64,000 bases of DNA from Symbiodinium microadriaticum (GCA_001939145.1 LSRX01000128.1:95750-159749), one strand, 5' to 3'; counted from the first letter of the stretch, positions 1 to 10,680 are shown. Notes: a model not told the origin generated them from the letters alone. Program-made: numbers and translations.

Positions 1-2681
1 TCGGCCCTTGCAGTTTCCTTTTGCACCTCGCTTGCTCAAAGATACCCAGCAGTTCAAGGAAACCGAAGTCCACCGCAACAGCACCAATGCCCCAGATTAA
101 TTGGACCACTTGCCAAGCAATTCCACACAAAGCAGGTCTTTACTCGCTCCAGCTGCTCTGGCTCGCTTGACATGGTTCGATGCCCTTCTTTTCTTTGTGC
201 TTTGCCGGTCTTTCGAAACGAAGCTTCGGGGGCTTCGGGGCATGGGGCTTCAGAGAGTTGGTTGGCAGTCCAGTTCCCCTGACTCCTCGGGACAAGTTTT
301 GCCATTTGGACCGGGACTGGACCGTGACTCGTGGCGGTCGTGGATCCGAGAATCTAACTCGCTTACATTTGGGTGCCGAGGCTTGTAATTGTACCCCGAG
401 CCCTGCACGGTCCGACCGATAGAGTCACGCAGACGTAGATCGTAAACCTGCTGGATTGAACCAAAACAAGTAGACCTTTAAGCAACAAACCCGAGCAGCT
501 GTTTGCGGCCATGCTTGGAGTGCTTCTTCGATTCGCCATGTTTGAAGCACGAAGACACTTTTGGGGGTCCAGGATTTCAGGGTTTGGAGCGTTTCGGTGA
601 ATTGGTTCGGGGCTCTGGCGCGTTTATTACTCAGGGGACCCTGCCTGGCTCTGGTCCAGCCACTTGCTCGAGCCCGATTCCTCCCAGCTCAAGTGACCTT
701 TCGCGGACACTCCGTCGTAATTCCGCAGTGGGAAAGCGGATGCCAGGAAGCCCTAGGTCTAGGTGTTGCATCACGCTGGCAGCATGAGGAAGACAGCAAG
801 TAGGCGAAAGGATTAGATAGAAGCGTGTCTAGTGAACGTCCTATGACATTCGTGGTAACACTGCTTGATGCTACCTGATATAAACAGCTTGTCATGCCAG
901 GCGTTTTGTCCCGAAACGTTGTGACCGCTGAGCCCTCACCAGGTGGTTTTGCGCGAGGCAGGCGACGAAGCCTCTCCACGAGCTTGGAAGCCCAAGGCGC
1001 CGAGTCGAGAGACAAGAGACCTCCGAGTTACCCCATCACGCAGTATTTCTCACTGTCAATGCCCGTAAACTCGTGCAATGCACCCCCCGTTCAGCCTAAG
1101 TAAAGGCTTTGCTCCAATACAACCAAAGCCGACAAGCCGGCGTCCACTCGAAGCTCGGGCCTTGCAGTGGAGACCCGCGAAGCTCCGGCAGGTATCTGTG
1201 GATCTGCCGGCCCGTGGAGCAGGAGGAGCCTTCGGAAGCCGAGCGCTTTGAGGCACCTGGCAGCTGGAAGCTTCGGGGCACTGTGGGGCCGAGAGACTGT
1301 AGTCGAGACGAAAAGGTGCGGCTCTGCACCCTCCAGCATCCCCGAGGCTCTCGAGCAGCTGATCCGGCAGATGAGCCGACCCTCCTCTTCGGGCGCCTCT
1401 TCAGGCAACCCGTCACCCCGTCCAAGTGATTTTGAGGTGCAGGTTGGATACATCCCAGTAGCATCGTTGCGAAAACGATGCCCATATTCAGGAAAGCAAA
1501 CGGTGGTGCCCATGCTGCTGCTGCCACTGCTGCTGCTGGCAATCCGCATCCTCTTTTTAGAAGTGCAGAGATTGCTACCCAGCTTTTTTTCTTTCAGGGT
1601 CTGAGGTTTGCCAACCAACATATCCTGTTCACTCCTTTTGAGACTTGGGCAGTGCCGACCAAGCAAAAAGCCGGAATGCTGGACACGTGTTCCAGCTGTT
1701 TTGTCTGACTCGCTCCTGATCTTTTGCGAATGTGCACGCACGCGCACGTGTGTTTGTGTGTGTGTGTGTTTCGAACTGGTAGCCCCCTCATTTGAATTGA
1801 AACTACGTTTTTGTTTGCATGTTGCCGGCTAATCTGCTTAATCATAAACATGGAAGGCACCTGACCGGCAGAGACGGTGGTCTGCCGGCATTGAACCCTT
1901 GAAGCCCATGCTCTCTGAAAACTGAAGCCCACCACGAAATGACGCAGCTTTCGCCCCAGTTCGGTTCTCTTTCCAGGTGACCACTCCCAGGCGCCGATGC
2001 GGCCAAGGCGGCCCAGTTACGTGCCGCCTTCCCAGGCAGGAATTCGATTGTCGTCATCATCAAAAACGAAGACTATGTTTTTAGGTCCATCTGTAGGTAG
2101 GTAATCAGGTGAAAGTGGAGTAGGTGCAGGTGTAGGCGAAGTGCGATTTGCGGTGTACGGGGAACAGTCGTACTTACTCTGTGTTTGAACGCGTGCGTTT
2201 CACACATGCCAGCTGACTTGCATGACGCCTGCCTGTTCTGACAGGACTTCGTTGTACTTCTTTGCAGCCGCGAGAAGCGTGTCAAACCCAAAAACCCCCT
2301 TCGGCGTTGAAATCAGATTTCACCTCGACAAATCGAGACAAGGCGTTTAAATCCGCCTTGATGCAAGGCGTGGCTGAGGGAATTCCTTGAAGCTGCCCAG
2401 CTGGATCTTGGGAAGTGACTCGGCACCCACAGCATTGCGCATGCAGGGAACAGGACCCACAGCATGCATGTTTTCTCACAGAAATTGTTTTTGGCAGCAG
2501 GGTTTGCAGCTTCGAATGTCAAGTGCCGATGTTGTCATTGCGCACCCGAGATTGTAGTAGACAAGGTGTTTTAAGACAAGGCTTCAGGTTCAGGCAGTTG
2601 TGTTGAGCATACAAGACTTGAGGCAGTTGTGTTGAGAATGGCTATCGTCAAAATGTCAGAACTTGGTGGCCGCGGTGATGC
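1..2681. other. Intergenic DNA, no gene recognised
   Basis: I see no recognisable protein family on either strand. Plus-strand open stretches between about 1.1 and 1.6 kb have a Ser/Pro-rich, coding-like look around 1330-1480 but no motif, and overlapping frames are equally open, so I do not call a gene. A short TG microsatellite sits near 1.75 kb. Unannotated exons of a neighbouring spliced gene cannot be excluded, because exons in this genome can be very short. Confidence 0.5.
1748..1769. repeat. (TG)n microsatellite
   Basis: Near-perfect run of GT dinucleotides interrupted once by TTT. It follows a purine/pyrimidine-alternating CGCACGCGCACGTG context, so the whole tract alternates strongly. 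Confidence 0.9.
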
Positions 2682-3248
2682 TTGTTGCCAGTACCATTTT
2701 CTCTTCATTGCTGTGAATATCAAGAGCGTTGCAAATGCGATGGTGAAGATGATAGCGACGACGATGCTTCTTATTATTATGACGATGAATCGTTCCATGA
2801 TTCGGACGTTAGTGGTTCTGGCTGCATTCAGCGATGCCGGCGCTCAGGATCGGTCCCAGGTTGCAGGGCTCGGAAAGCCTCAAGGGTTGGTAGGGCCGCG
2901 GCAGCGCCGAAGCCTCGCAAGCCCACACGCTCAGATCGCGTGTCCCAGGTATTTGGAGAAGTCCCTTCTGTGGGCCGAGGTGTCCGACATGGTGTTTTGC
3001 ATGATTCTGAAAGCACCATGTACCAAGACGACAATAGGCAGCAACTGTCATAAGAAGAACAACAACAACCACAAGACGATTCCCATCTTCAGGAGAACGA
3101 CATCGTCCATGGTGACCTGCTTGGTGGTGATGCAAGCGCAGCGAACGAGGCGGAGGCACGTGATTTCCTGTTATCGGAGGCAAAAGCTCACGCTTGGTAT
3201 TTCCTGCCATTGTTCAAGGTCCGCGCAGTCCGTGGAGCAAAGGAGTAA
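2682..3248 (+). pseudogene. Acidic, low-complexity coding fragment with an internal stop
   Basis: The frame running from about 2682 to the TAA at 3246-3248 has protein-like composition. An Asp/Glu/Ser/Tyr-rich block comes first (residues about 20-45 of the frame, GEDDSDDDASYYYDDESF), then a basic Arg/Lys/Ser stretch, then Gln/Asp/Glu-rich sequence ending in a hydrophobic-aromatic segment (HAWYFLPLF). One in-frame TAA at 3051-3053 separates the two halves, yet the second half keeps the same style (EEQQQPQDDSHLQEND). There is no ATG at the left end, and a possible GT donor lies at 3219, so it could be an exon of a longer gene or a decayed element fragment. I do not recognise the family. The in-frame stop argues for a pseudogene, or for a sequencing error. 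Confidence 0.3.
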
Positions 3249-4628
3249 GGAAGTGTTTTCCAGCACATGTACTCTTTCAATCTCGGCGTTGCTCTCCTTC
3301 AGCGAAGTTCTTGCCCGATGTCCATTGATATCTCTCATGGTTTCTAGTCCATGCAGGTGCTTGTCCTTTCATGTCCTCCTTGTTGTGTGTTGCCGGTGTT
3401 CGGAGTAGTCCGGGCCGTAATGGCTCTGGCTGTTCTAGAGTCGCGTTCTTGCCCGTACCGTATGTGGGAAACAGAGGTCTGGTACCATCGACACTCAGTG
3501 GCGCCAAAAAGCAACGGTGCGGTTTCCGGTCCTAGGGCCATAAAAAGTATACCTCGCAAGTCAGTGCATGTTTTGAAGAGCAACCGGTTTGCAAGGCCCT
3601 TAGCCACCTGGAGATGCTCATCGCAGACTTGTGCCTCTCTGCAGCTCCTGCAGCACGGCTCCGCAAGACGCAAGCAATGCTGCGTGGAGCAAGGAGTTCA
3701 GGGCCGGTTGAGTTGACCTAGGATCGAGTTGAATGGAGCAGGGCGCGCGATTGCCAAAGGAGCTTCTGCGGAAAGCTCGTTCTGCGTTGCTGAATTCGCG
3801 CACGTACCCTAGATCACACGGCACAAAGCATGCTGAAGTTTAGGGCTTTCTTCGGTCAGCGGGTGTTAGATCGCGGGGTCGGTTCCCACGAGGGGGGGAG
3901 GGGGGCAGAATCTGCAGTGCACAGCTTTGTACGATTGCTGTGCTGTCCAAGACACGCAGCCTCGACAGCGAGCTGAGACCCCACCCTTGGCCTTTCAAAC
4001 ACGACATCCAGCAGCAACCTAAACCTGTCAAATCCATCTCACTGACTTCCGTCATGTCTTGGACCATCACCCCAGGGGTCCACTAAAATCTGTTGTTCAT
4101 GAGCTGACACAGTTCCTGATCATGGCCTAATCTTGGCAGCAATGCGGTGTAGAGATCTTCGCCCACAATGTAACTCCTACGCCCGCAAAGTCTCCCATGT
4201 TCAGTTCTAGCACACTCCAGAAAGTGATCAGCTAACCACCTAGGCCCGAAATCGACAGACACAAAAATGCTACGCCTTCGTTCCATAACGCAAGGGCCGA
4301 AGCCGTCCCCTGCCCGCATGCTCCGCTTGCTTACCGGACACCGAATCTGGAGTCCTCTAGCGTGCAAGGAGCTGCCGAAGGCATCTTCTGCATGGAGCGC
4401 ACAGAAAAAATGGACATTACGCAAAGCATGGCTTTGACGTTAAGCTTTAGGGCTTGCGACTTGATGGTCGACGCCCAGCCGCTGACAGACGCCAGCTCCC
4501 AGATACAATCCTCAAGTACGCCGTCGAAGGAATCTTGATTCCATTCAACCTATATGTCAGATTCATGTATAGGCTCCAAACCTTACGGACCTAAAGTTGG
4601 ACACGGCCCCAGGTCACTGAGCGGATGC
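3249..4628. other. Intergenic DNA, no gene recognised
   Basis: No supported coding region or structured repeat. Short open frames occur on both strands without motifs. A G-rich run lies at about 3892-3905. Confidence 0.5.
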
Positions 4629-4716
4629 ACATATATATGTAATATGTATGTGTTGATTGTAGGTACAGTTACAATACGTACATACATGCATACATAAATA
4701 ACATACACAAATACAG
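4629..4716. repeat. AT/ACAT-rich simple sequence
   Basis: Mixed AT, ATGT and ACATAC short tandem units lie directly upstream of the oxidoreductase gene. They end eight bases before its first in-frame ATG. Confidence 0.7.
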
Positions 4717-4723
4717 CCTCAAC

Positions 4724-7700
4724 ATGTGTCATTGCGACTGTCAAGCAATGCAAACTGTGTCTACCTGGCCCTGCATGTCTCGTCAAAGACCGCCGAGCAG
4801 CAGTCACATCCAGATTCCTTGTGCAGGCATGTCACCTGCGCGCCTTATCGTGGGCAGTCTCCCAAAAATCCGCCGGCCACGGGTCGGATGCTTCTCGATT
4901 TTTCTGGCAATTGTCCTGGCATATGGTCGGACGCTTTGTCACAGTTTCGTTGGGAAAGCATCTGAATCGAGCGAGACGTCTGGCAACGTGTGCAAGGATT
5001 TCAAGAAAGGCTTGTCGGGTCAGGTTATTTGCGATGGTCTGGCAAAGTATCCTTTTGAATGGGGCAACGCAGATTGCAACGGCATTCTTCCCTTGCTGGT
5101 GGTTCGGCCAAGTACCGAGGAGGATATAGCCTTGACCGTGCGTCGCAGCACTACTTTTGGACTTCCTCTCAGTGTTAGAAGTGGTGGACACAGCTACACT
5201 TGTGACGGAATCAAGCCCGGTTCTGTTCATCTGGATTTAAGATCCAGAGTGCGGAAGCAGCTCTACCACGAGAGCTCTGGGTGGTATGCTGAGTTCGAGA
5301 CTGGCAACACGTTTCGCGATTTGTTTCGGATTGTTGATCGACGCCGTTTCTCCATTGTGCATGGCGCGTGCCATGCTGTGGGCGTGGGTGGCTTTTACCT
5401 GCATGGTGGTCTACATATGAATTCATTGACAGCCCTTTACGGCTGGGGGAACGAGACTATTGTGAGCATGAGGGTGGCACCTCGCCCAGCTTCATCCGGA
5501 AAGGTCTTCTGTCACTTTTCTTCAGGGATCCTTGCAGGTATCGAACGGCACTTAAGGCTTGCGCTGGCACCATTGGATCTCAATGGGGTTGGCTGGAGTC
5601 CAGCTTCCTCACATAAATGTCACCGAATCCGCTGCTGAACCGTACTGCTACTTGTTGCAAGTAGCACCTGATAAGGCCTGATACACACGCGCAAGCCAAG
5701 GCAGGCACGTAGGTTTCAGAGTCCCCCACTCCCCAATGGCCCAAGCACGAAGCTGCAAACTTCTCCAAAGCCAAAGGCTCCTCAAGCTCTCACCGGGCCT
5801 TGGGTTCTGGGGTTTATAGGGCATTTGAGCGTTCAAGTTTCCAGCTCTCGGTGAAAGGTTTAAGCGGCCACAGCACTTCAGGTTTATCGTGCCTTTATCT
5901 TTGTTGAGGCTGCTAAGCCTGAATCCAAGCTTATGCCCTTCTAACTTTCTCTATAGATACAACTATACCCTGTCAAACTCAATCCTAAGGTGACTGCCGA
6001 TGGCCAGATTCGGGCCCTGAGCGCGTCGTCTGCGCACCAGGAGCGGAAGTCAAAGCAAGCGGTTCCTTCTGGAAAACCCGGAGGCCAATTAAAGACTGGA
6101 CCATGCTGTCCAGTTTAGGGGTATGGGGTCTTCACGTCGGGTGCCAGATGGAGGCTTGGATATCATGTTTGATTTCGTTGAGGCTGGCATCTCCACAATC
6201 GGAGTCTTCGGGTTTCGGGTTGCGGAGTTTTTCACGTGCCAAAAAAAAGGCTTGTGCGGGATCGTAAGTGTGTTGCCTGTTCCGTAAACCCCCAAAAAGC
6301 CCCAGCACCTCGACAGCTTGCGAAGGGCCTTCTACTGCTTTCGGAAGACCCCTATTCATGAACCAGAAAACTTAGACAGCTCAGGCAGCTCCATCGGCTC
6401 GCTGTTCACGCAAGCTTAGGTTTGGGGTTTGGGACTTCCAGTTTGGGTTTCCGGAATCAGGGCTCGAAGGCTTGCGTGTTTAGCTCGCAGGGCTCCTCTA
6501 CGACTGCAGAACACTGGCAGGATCTCTGGCGAGCGATGCGGCAAGCAGGGTCCAACTTCGCGATTGCCACTTCCTTGACTGTCAAGGCACTTCGTCTAAG
6601 TTTGCGAAGATGGCCCTGTGCTTTTTGCTCGTCGGGTTGTTATGCAGCGGCGCATGGCTGGAATTTTCCGAGCCGACAACCCAAACGAGAGTGCGAGCAA
6701 CGGCGTCGATTTACTTCAGATTCAGGGGCTTGTTGGTTTCTCAGTTTTCAACACACGGGGTTTCCCGGACTCTCTTCGCCCGGAGCCCTGAACCCACAGT
6801 CGCTAAACCTTACGAACCCTGCGTCCTAACATCTTCTAGCCCCAAACCCTCGAACCCTCCAAGCCAAGCATAGAAGATTTGCAAAAGAAGCACATCAACC
6901 GATCCACCCCCCTCCCGAATAGCTGCTCGAACAACTTGGTATAAACAATCGGTTGAAACCTGCAAGAAGCTGGTAAGCCTCGTGAAAGAGAGAATGTCCT
7001 CTGTCTTCGTTTGCTCACAGAGGTCTTCGAATCGCCGGAGCCGTTCACCTGGCTCTTCTGGGAATCTCGGCTCTGAAGCTTGGGGTTATATAAGGGCTAA
7101 CTAAGGGAAAGGCAGTTGCATCTCGACTTTCAAGCTCATGGAACTTAGGTTTTGTTGTGGTGCAAGGGTTCAAGGATGCCGCTTTGGCTGTGGATTCATG
7201 TCGTGGTCTTCCCGAATCGCCGAACACGTGAAGAGGATCCGCTCTGCAGCAACCCCCGAGGTTGTTGAATACGAGGTAAAGCCCCTACTTGCTACGTTGA
7301 TTCTGTGTAATCACGTGGAACCAAGTAGGAATCGTCATCCAGATCAGCGCCTGCGCGCAGGTTCAATTTCTTTGGAATCTAACCATACGCTGTTGATTGT
7401 GCTTGGGGGCTTAAGAAGCTTGTATGTCCCGTCCGACTTGAGGTGAAGCTGTCGCACGATGAGGTCGTGAGCCTGTTTCGGAGAGCCATGACGGATGAGC
7501 AGGTTCAGTTGAACATCTACTACGTCAACCCACCGTTTTTCCAGGTCAGCCTCAGCCGACCCGAAATCTTCACCGTACAGTTTACCTTGCTGCATGGTCC
7601 GGCCAACTACTGGCAGAACCTGCAAGCCAGCTTGGATTGGTTCAAGTCCCATCAGGTGGGGCGTTTTGTAACGACGGCACCAACATAAGGACCCCGGCAG

Positions 7701-8208
7701 GAGCCTTAAATTAGAACAACCTCAGGTGGCTCTTTCGTGGTGGACGATTGCCTTCAATGCTGTAATGCCCAAGCCAGATGACTTGACGCATTTGGGATAT
7801 CCCAAGGCTTGGGTCTCGTCTCAGGCCATCTGGCCGGCGAACTCTGCTTGCACAGACGAAGCCTTGCATCTGCTCTTGGACTTGCAGTCGACAGTGGTAA
7901 AGCGTGCTCACTTCCACACTTTTCGCCAGGTAGAGTGCTGGCTGACTTTCACCGAGCTGCCTCGTGGCCAGATCTACTACGAGTACAACTGCCCAAGCCG
8001 ACCTGCGTATGTTGAACACATCCGCAGCGTCGAGCAGAGCTTCGTTGCTGCCTGTCCAACTTCTGTTAAATACCGCAACACACCCCACTGGAATGCCAGT
8101 GCCAGCCGCTACTATCCTGATTCTCGGGAGCTCTTGCAGACAAAGAGAAAGTGGGATCCACTGAATCTGCTTGGGCCCCCCACCATGTCTGTGCATGACC
8201 TTGCATAG
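4724..8208 (+). CDS. Berberine-bridge-enzyme-like FAD-linked oxidoreductase (six exons)
   Basis: I reconstruct exons 4724-5473, 5990-6040, 6521-6586, 7261-7275, 7443-7655 and 7726-8208, all joined in phase 0, giving 525 codons and a TAG stop. Exon 1 carries the PCMH-type FAD-binding domain. RSGGHSY places His156 where the family attaches FAD through a histidyl bond. GACHAVGVGG places Cys216 where bicovalent members add a cysteinyl bond, followed by the GGFYLHGG glycine loop. Exons 2-3 give VTADG and DLWRAMRQAGSNF, the usual end of the FAD domain. Exon 6 ends with the C-terminal BBE signature (YYPDSRELLQTKRKWDPLNLL). Length is normal for the family. Members oxidise alcohols, sugars or alkaloid-like substrates with O2; the substrate cannot be told here. 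ATG 4724 is the first in frame. ATG 4829 would give a shorter N-terminus in front of the hydrophobic segment at residues 55-67, which could be a signal anchor or signal peptide. The 15-nt exon is the least certain part. Confidence 0.85.
5474..5989 (+). other. Intron 1 of the oxidoreductase gene (GT-AG)
   Basis: Exon 1 ends in ...SMR (AGG) before GTGGCA. Exon 2 resumes after CCTAAG with GTGACTGCCGATGG, which reads VTADG as in other family members. Phase 0, 516 nt. Confidence 0.8.
6041..6520 (+). other. Intron 2 of the oxidoreductase gene (GA-AG donor)
   Basis: Exon 2 ends in CACCAG and the intron begins GAGCGG. The acceptor is TGGCAG followed by GATCTCTGG (DLW). No GT placed nearby restores the conserved HQ-DLWRAMRQAGSNF reading, so a GA donor is the simplest reading. 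Such donors are known from dinoflagellates. CAGGA is shared at both ends. Phase 0, 480 nt. Confidence 0.7.
6587..7260 (+). other. Intron 3 of the oxidoreductase gene (GC-AG donor)
   Basis: Exon 3 ends in GTCAAG (..TSLTVK) and the intron begins GCACTT, a GC donor. The proposed acceptor is CCCGAG followed by GTTGTTGAATACGAG. If the acceptor were instead AAG at 7231-7233, exon 4 would be longer (RIRSAATPEVVEYE). Both keep the frame. The 7261 choice follows the AG-before-G rule that holds for the other four introns. Confidence 0.55.
7261..7275 (+). other. Candidate 15-nt microexon 4
   Basis: Five codons (VVEYE) between AG at 7259-7260 and the GT donor at 7276-7277. Joining exons 3, 4 and 5 gives SLTVK-VVEYE-VKLSHDEVV in one frame, the expected strand leaving the FAD domain. 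The left boundary is ambiguous (see intron 3). Confidence 0.5.
7276..7442 (+). other. Intron 4 of the oxidoreductase gene (GT-AG)
   Basis: Donor GTAAAG after TACGAG; acceptor ACTTGAG before GTGAAGCTG. GAGGT occurs at both ends. Phase 0, 167 nt. Confidence 0.75.
7656..7725 (+). other. Intron 5 of the oxidoreductase gene (GT-AG)
   Basis: Short 70-nt intron between CATCAG and GTGGCTCTT. TCAGGTGG (8 bp) occurs exactly at both junctions. Joining gives FKSHQ-VALSWW in phase 0. Confidence 0.8.
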
Positions 8209-8776
8209 GGCCCAGACATCAGTGCAGCCGAGCGTTTGAGAAAGGCCAGAGGCCGGCTTGGAAGAAATGTGTGCGCATACATAAATGTACTTGCTTGTTT
8301 ACCACTCGCTTTGTTGGCGTTTGGAGATCAGCACGAAGCGCCACGAAGCCACCTTTGAAGTGAACAGGTACAGAACAGGTGCCAGTGCCAGTCGAGCACT
8401 GCCGAAAAAATTCGTTTGACACCTGGACCTATTTTCATTTCTCACAAGTAGAGTTGCATCTTCTTGTCAGACCTCTTCAAGCAGCGCCAGACCCAAGCCC
8501 AACTTCCCGCCAGAATCGTTGCAACCCGACAACCCGAAGCGCCGCGCAGCGCTGCTCAGCTCTTGCACTGCCGAAGCCCAAAGTGAAATGTTTGTGGCAG
8601 CTGCAGCCACAACGCTCGTTTAGGGCCGTGTAGGCAGGGTTTGGAGTCAGGTTAGTGTTACTGCTGCTTCCGATAATGGTGGAGCAAAGGAAAGTACAGC
8701 CATGTAAGGGCCCTGTCTGCCCAACGTCAGGGAACATACTGCTAATTGAGATGCGGCTAGCTTCCGAGACTCAGCA
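8209..8776. other. Intergenic spacer between the two host genes
   Basis: Only 568 bp separate the oxidoreductase stop from the J-protein ATG, both on the plus strand, which fits the head-to-tail gene order common in dinoflagellates. I see no TATA-like box and no recognisable relict spliced-leader sequence. A TGA at 8747-8749 closes the downstream frame upstream of its ATG. Confidence 0.5.
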
Positions 8777-10309
8777 ATGGGCGGCGGGCTGGATCCAGAA
8801 GCAGTCGTGTCTGCTGTTCGACAGGCTCAGAATCATTTCCAAGCACTCCTCCTGCCCGTTGAATCTACGCCGCCGCGGGCCGTGAGACATCAGTACTTGC
8901 GAGTTGCTCTGGCAGTGCATCCGGACAAGTGCGCCTTGGCCGACGCGGTGGAAGCATTTAAGCGTGCCTCTGAAGCCTTTGTCAATCTACATGATGCAAG
9001 ACGTCAAGAAGAGCATTTGCAAAAAGCTCAGCGGCAGTCGCCATCATGTTCGACAGAGCCTGCTTCAAAACAGGAAGCAGGAGTCGTGGTGGGAGCTTCG
9101 AAGTTTGGATCAGGAATTTGGGGCGCAGGTTTCGGCATCAACCTGGGAGTCTGGAATGTGGTTGGCACGGGCCGCTGCACGCCGAAGGATATCACGGACG
9201 CTGTTGGCACAGCAGTGCAGCTGCACCACGTTCGTGTCGTCATCAGCTTGGCCCGGGGCGGATCTCTCCGCTCCTTCGTGCCCCTGACATGCTGGACGAA
9301 GGATGGGGGTCTTGACGGTGTGGGTACCCCAACACTCCTGGAGCTGCCTCTAGAAGTGTACAACGACTCCAGCCTGCTGGAAGATGTCCTGCGCACGTCT
9401 GCCAAGAAGGCTCCCTTGATTCAATTCTGGCGGGGATCTGAGATGCTGGAGCTCGCATTTGGTCCGCAGGAAAGGAATAACAAGCTCCTGCAAACCCTTT
9501 TGGCTCACACAACTTGTGCTGTAGGTGCCGTCGGCGCTCCAAATGGATTGCGTGTTCTCCGTGAGTTCCTCGAAGGTAAACTCTCCGCAGGCGCAGCGCC
9601 CGCCTTTGGATGGTTGCACGTTTGGGCCGGAGCACGGTGCATCGGTGACTCCTCAGAGGAGCTGTGTTTTGGACAGGGACAGCAGGGCCATCAGGGCCAT
9701 CAGGGCTACGGCACATCGTCACACAGCAAGCTGCCAGGAGCAGCTAGAAGCGCTGGCAGCGCCAGCATGTCTCCGAAAACTGTAGATATGGCGTCCGATG
9801 CGTTGGTTCCCTGCTTGGTTCCCGCATGCGTTTCAGCAGACTGGCACTCGTGGGTGGCACTGCAGGCAGTCCAAGAGGTGTGCAGGCGATTTCCAGCATG
9901 CACTGCATTGGTGGAATTTCGGCACAGGGATGGTGGTGGGGCCGATTGTGGGAACAGTACAATTTTCCATTCCTTGACATTGCCTTCAAAAGCTGGCCGT
10001 GTGACACAGCACAAGCAGTTTTTGCGCGGCTTGACTGTTTCAATGGCCATACATGTTACCAGCGAAGAAGGTACGGCCCTGGATTGCAGCGTGAGTGCGG
10101 AGGATTTTGCTGACTCCGTGCCTGCGGCATGTAGGTTCTGGGAGCTGTGGCGATGGGGCAGCGGTGCATGGTGGTCCTTGCGCGTCTCTGAAGCCTCACT
10201 GGAGGATGCTGTCAGCCACACGGTTGGGAAGACTTTTGAGGAGTTCTGTGCGATTGTACGTTCTCGGGGTGGTCGCTGCACCCCCGATGCAAGTCTTGTC
10301 CTGACATAG
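8777..10309 (+). CDS. J-domain (DnaJ-like) protein, intronless
   Basis: Uninterrupted 510-codon frame. ATG 8777 is the first after an in-frame TGA at 8747-8749, and the stop is TAG at 10307-10309. Residues about 12-80 form a J domain: helix II-like HQYLRVALAV, the HPD tripeptide at 48-50 (HPDKC), then helix III/IV (ADAVEAFKRASEAFVNL). HPD is the motif that stimulates Hsp70 ATPase activity, so the likely role is a co-chaperone. There is no Gly/Phe region and no CxxCxGxG zinc finger, so it is a class C (type III) J-protein. The remaining ~430 residues match nothing I recognise. They include a Gly/Gln/His-rich run near residue 300 (GQQGHQGHQGY) from a short 9-bp repeat. The absence of introns contrasts with the upstream gene and may reflect retroposition of an mRNA. 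The client and compartment are unknown; I see no signal peptide. Confidence 0.8.
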   Translation: MGGGLDPEAVVSAVRQAQNHFQALLLPVESTPPRAVRHQYLRVALAVHPDKCALADAVEAFKRASEAFVNLHDARRQEEHLQKAQRQSPSCSTEPASKQEAGVVVGASKFGSGIWGAGFGINLGVWNVVGTGRCTPKDITDAVGTAVQLHHVRVVISLARGGSLRSFVPLTCWTKDGGLDGVGTPTLLELPLEVYNDSSLLEDVLRTSAKKAPLIQFWRGSEMLELAFGPQERNNKLLQTLLAHTTCAVGAVGAPNGLRVLREFLEGKLSAGAAPAFGWLHVWAGARCIGDSSEELCFGQGQQGHQGHQGYGTSSHSKLPGAARSAGSASMSPKTVDMASDALVPCLVPACVSADWHSWVALQAVQEVCRRFPACTALVEFRHRDGGGADCGNSTIFHSLTLPSKAGRVTQHKQFLRGLTVSMAIHVTSEEGTALDCSVSAEDFADSVPAACRFWELWRWGSGAWWSLRVSEASLEDAVSHTVGKTFEEFCAIVRSRGGRCTPDASLVLT

Positions 10310-10680
10310 ACGGCACGTCAGAAACGACTCTTCTCCGGCACCGGCATGGCGCATGTTTTGGTAGCAGACCTAGTGACCATCCGAGAAGCTCGGGTTAGGA
10401 TCTAGAGTTGAGGATTCAAGATTCCGGATTTGAAATTTGAGACCTGAGACTGGTTTGAGAACAGGACTTAGGAACTCGGGTGTGTAACAACAAAGTGGGT
10501 CTTTACAGAGAAGAGTTGTTTGCCCGACGAGCAGGCGCGTGTTTTGCGAGTAGAATGCGGGAGCCTTTACAGTCCGCCTATACTAACTTGATAAATGCCG
10601 ATTTGGGAGAGACTATTGATGTTGTCTTTTCTTATTTATTCTGCCCAAGCTCCCCGGAAAAGCAAAGATAAGCGTTATAC
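10310..10680. other. Intergenic DNA downstream of the J-protein gene
   Basis: No gene recognised. Composition changes abruptly near 10680 from mixed to very AT-rich. Confidence 0.5.

Noticed and set aside
2629-3408. 259-codon plus frame
   Set aside because: Its composition (runs of Met, Ile, Cys) is poor, and it overlaps the acidic frame that looks more like coding sequence.
9497-9515. CCTTTTGGCTCACAC, resembling part of the dinoflagellate spliced leader
   Set aside because: It lies inside the J-protein coding sequence and matches only about ten bases. No other spliced-leader relic was found by eye.
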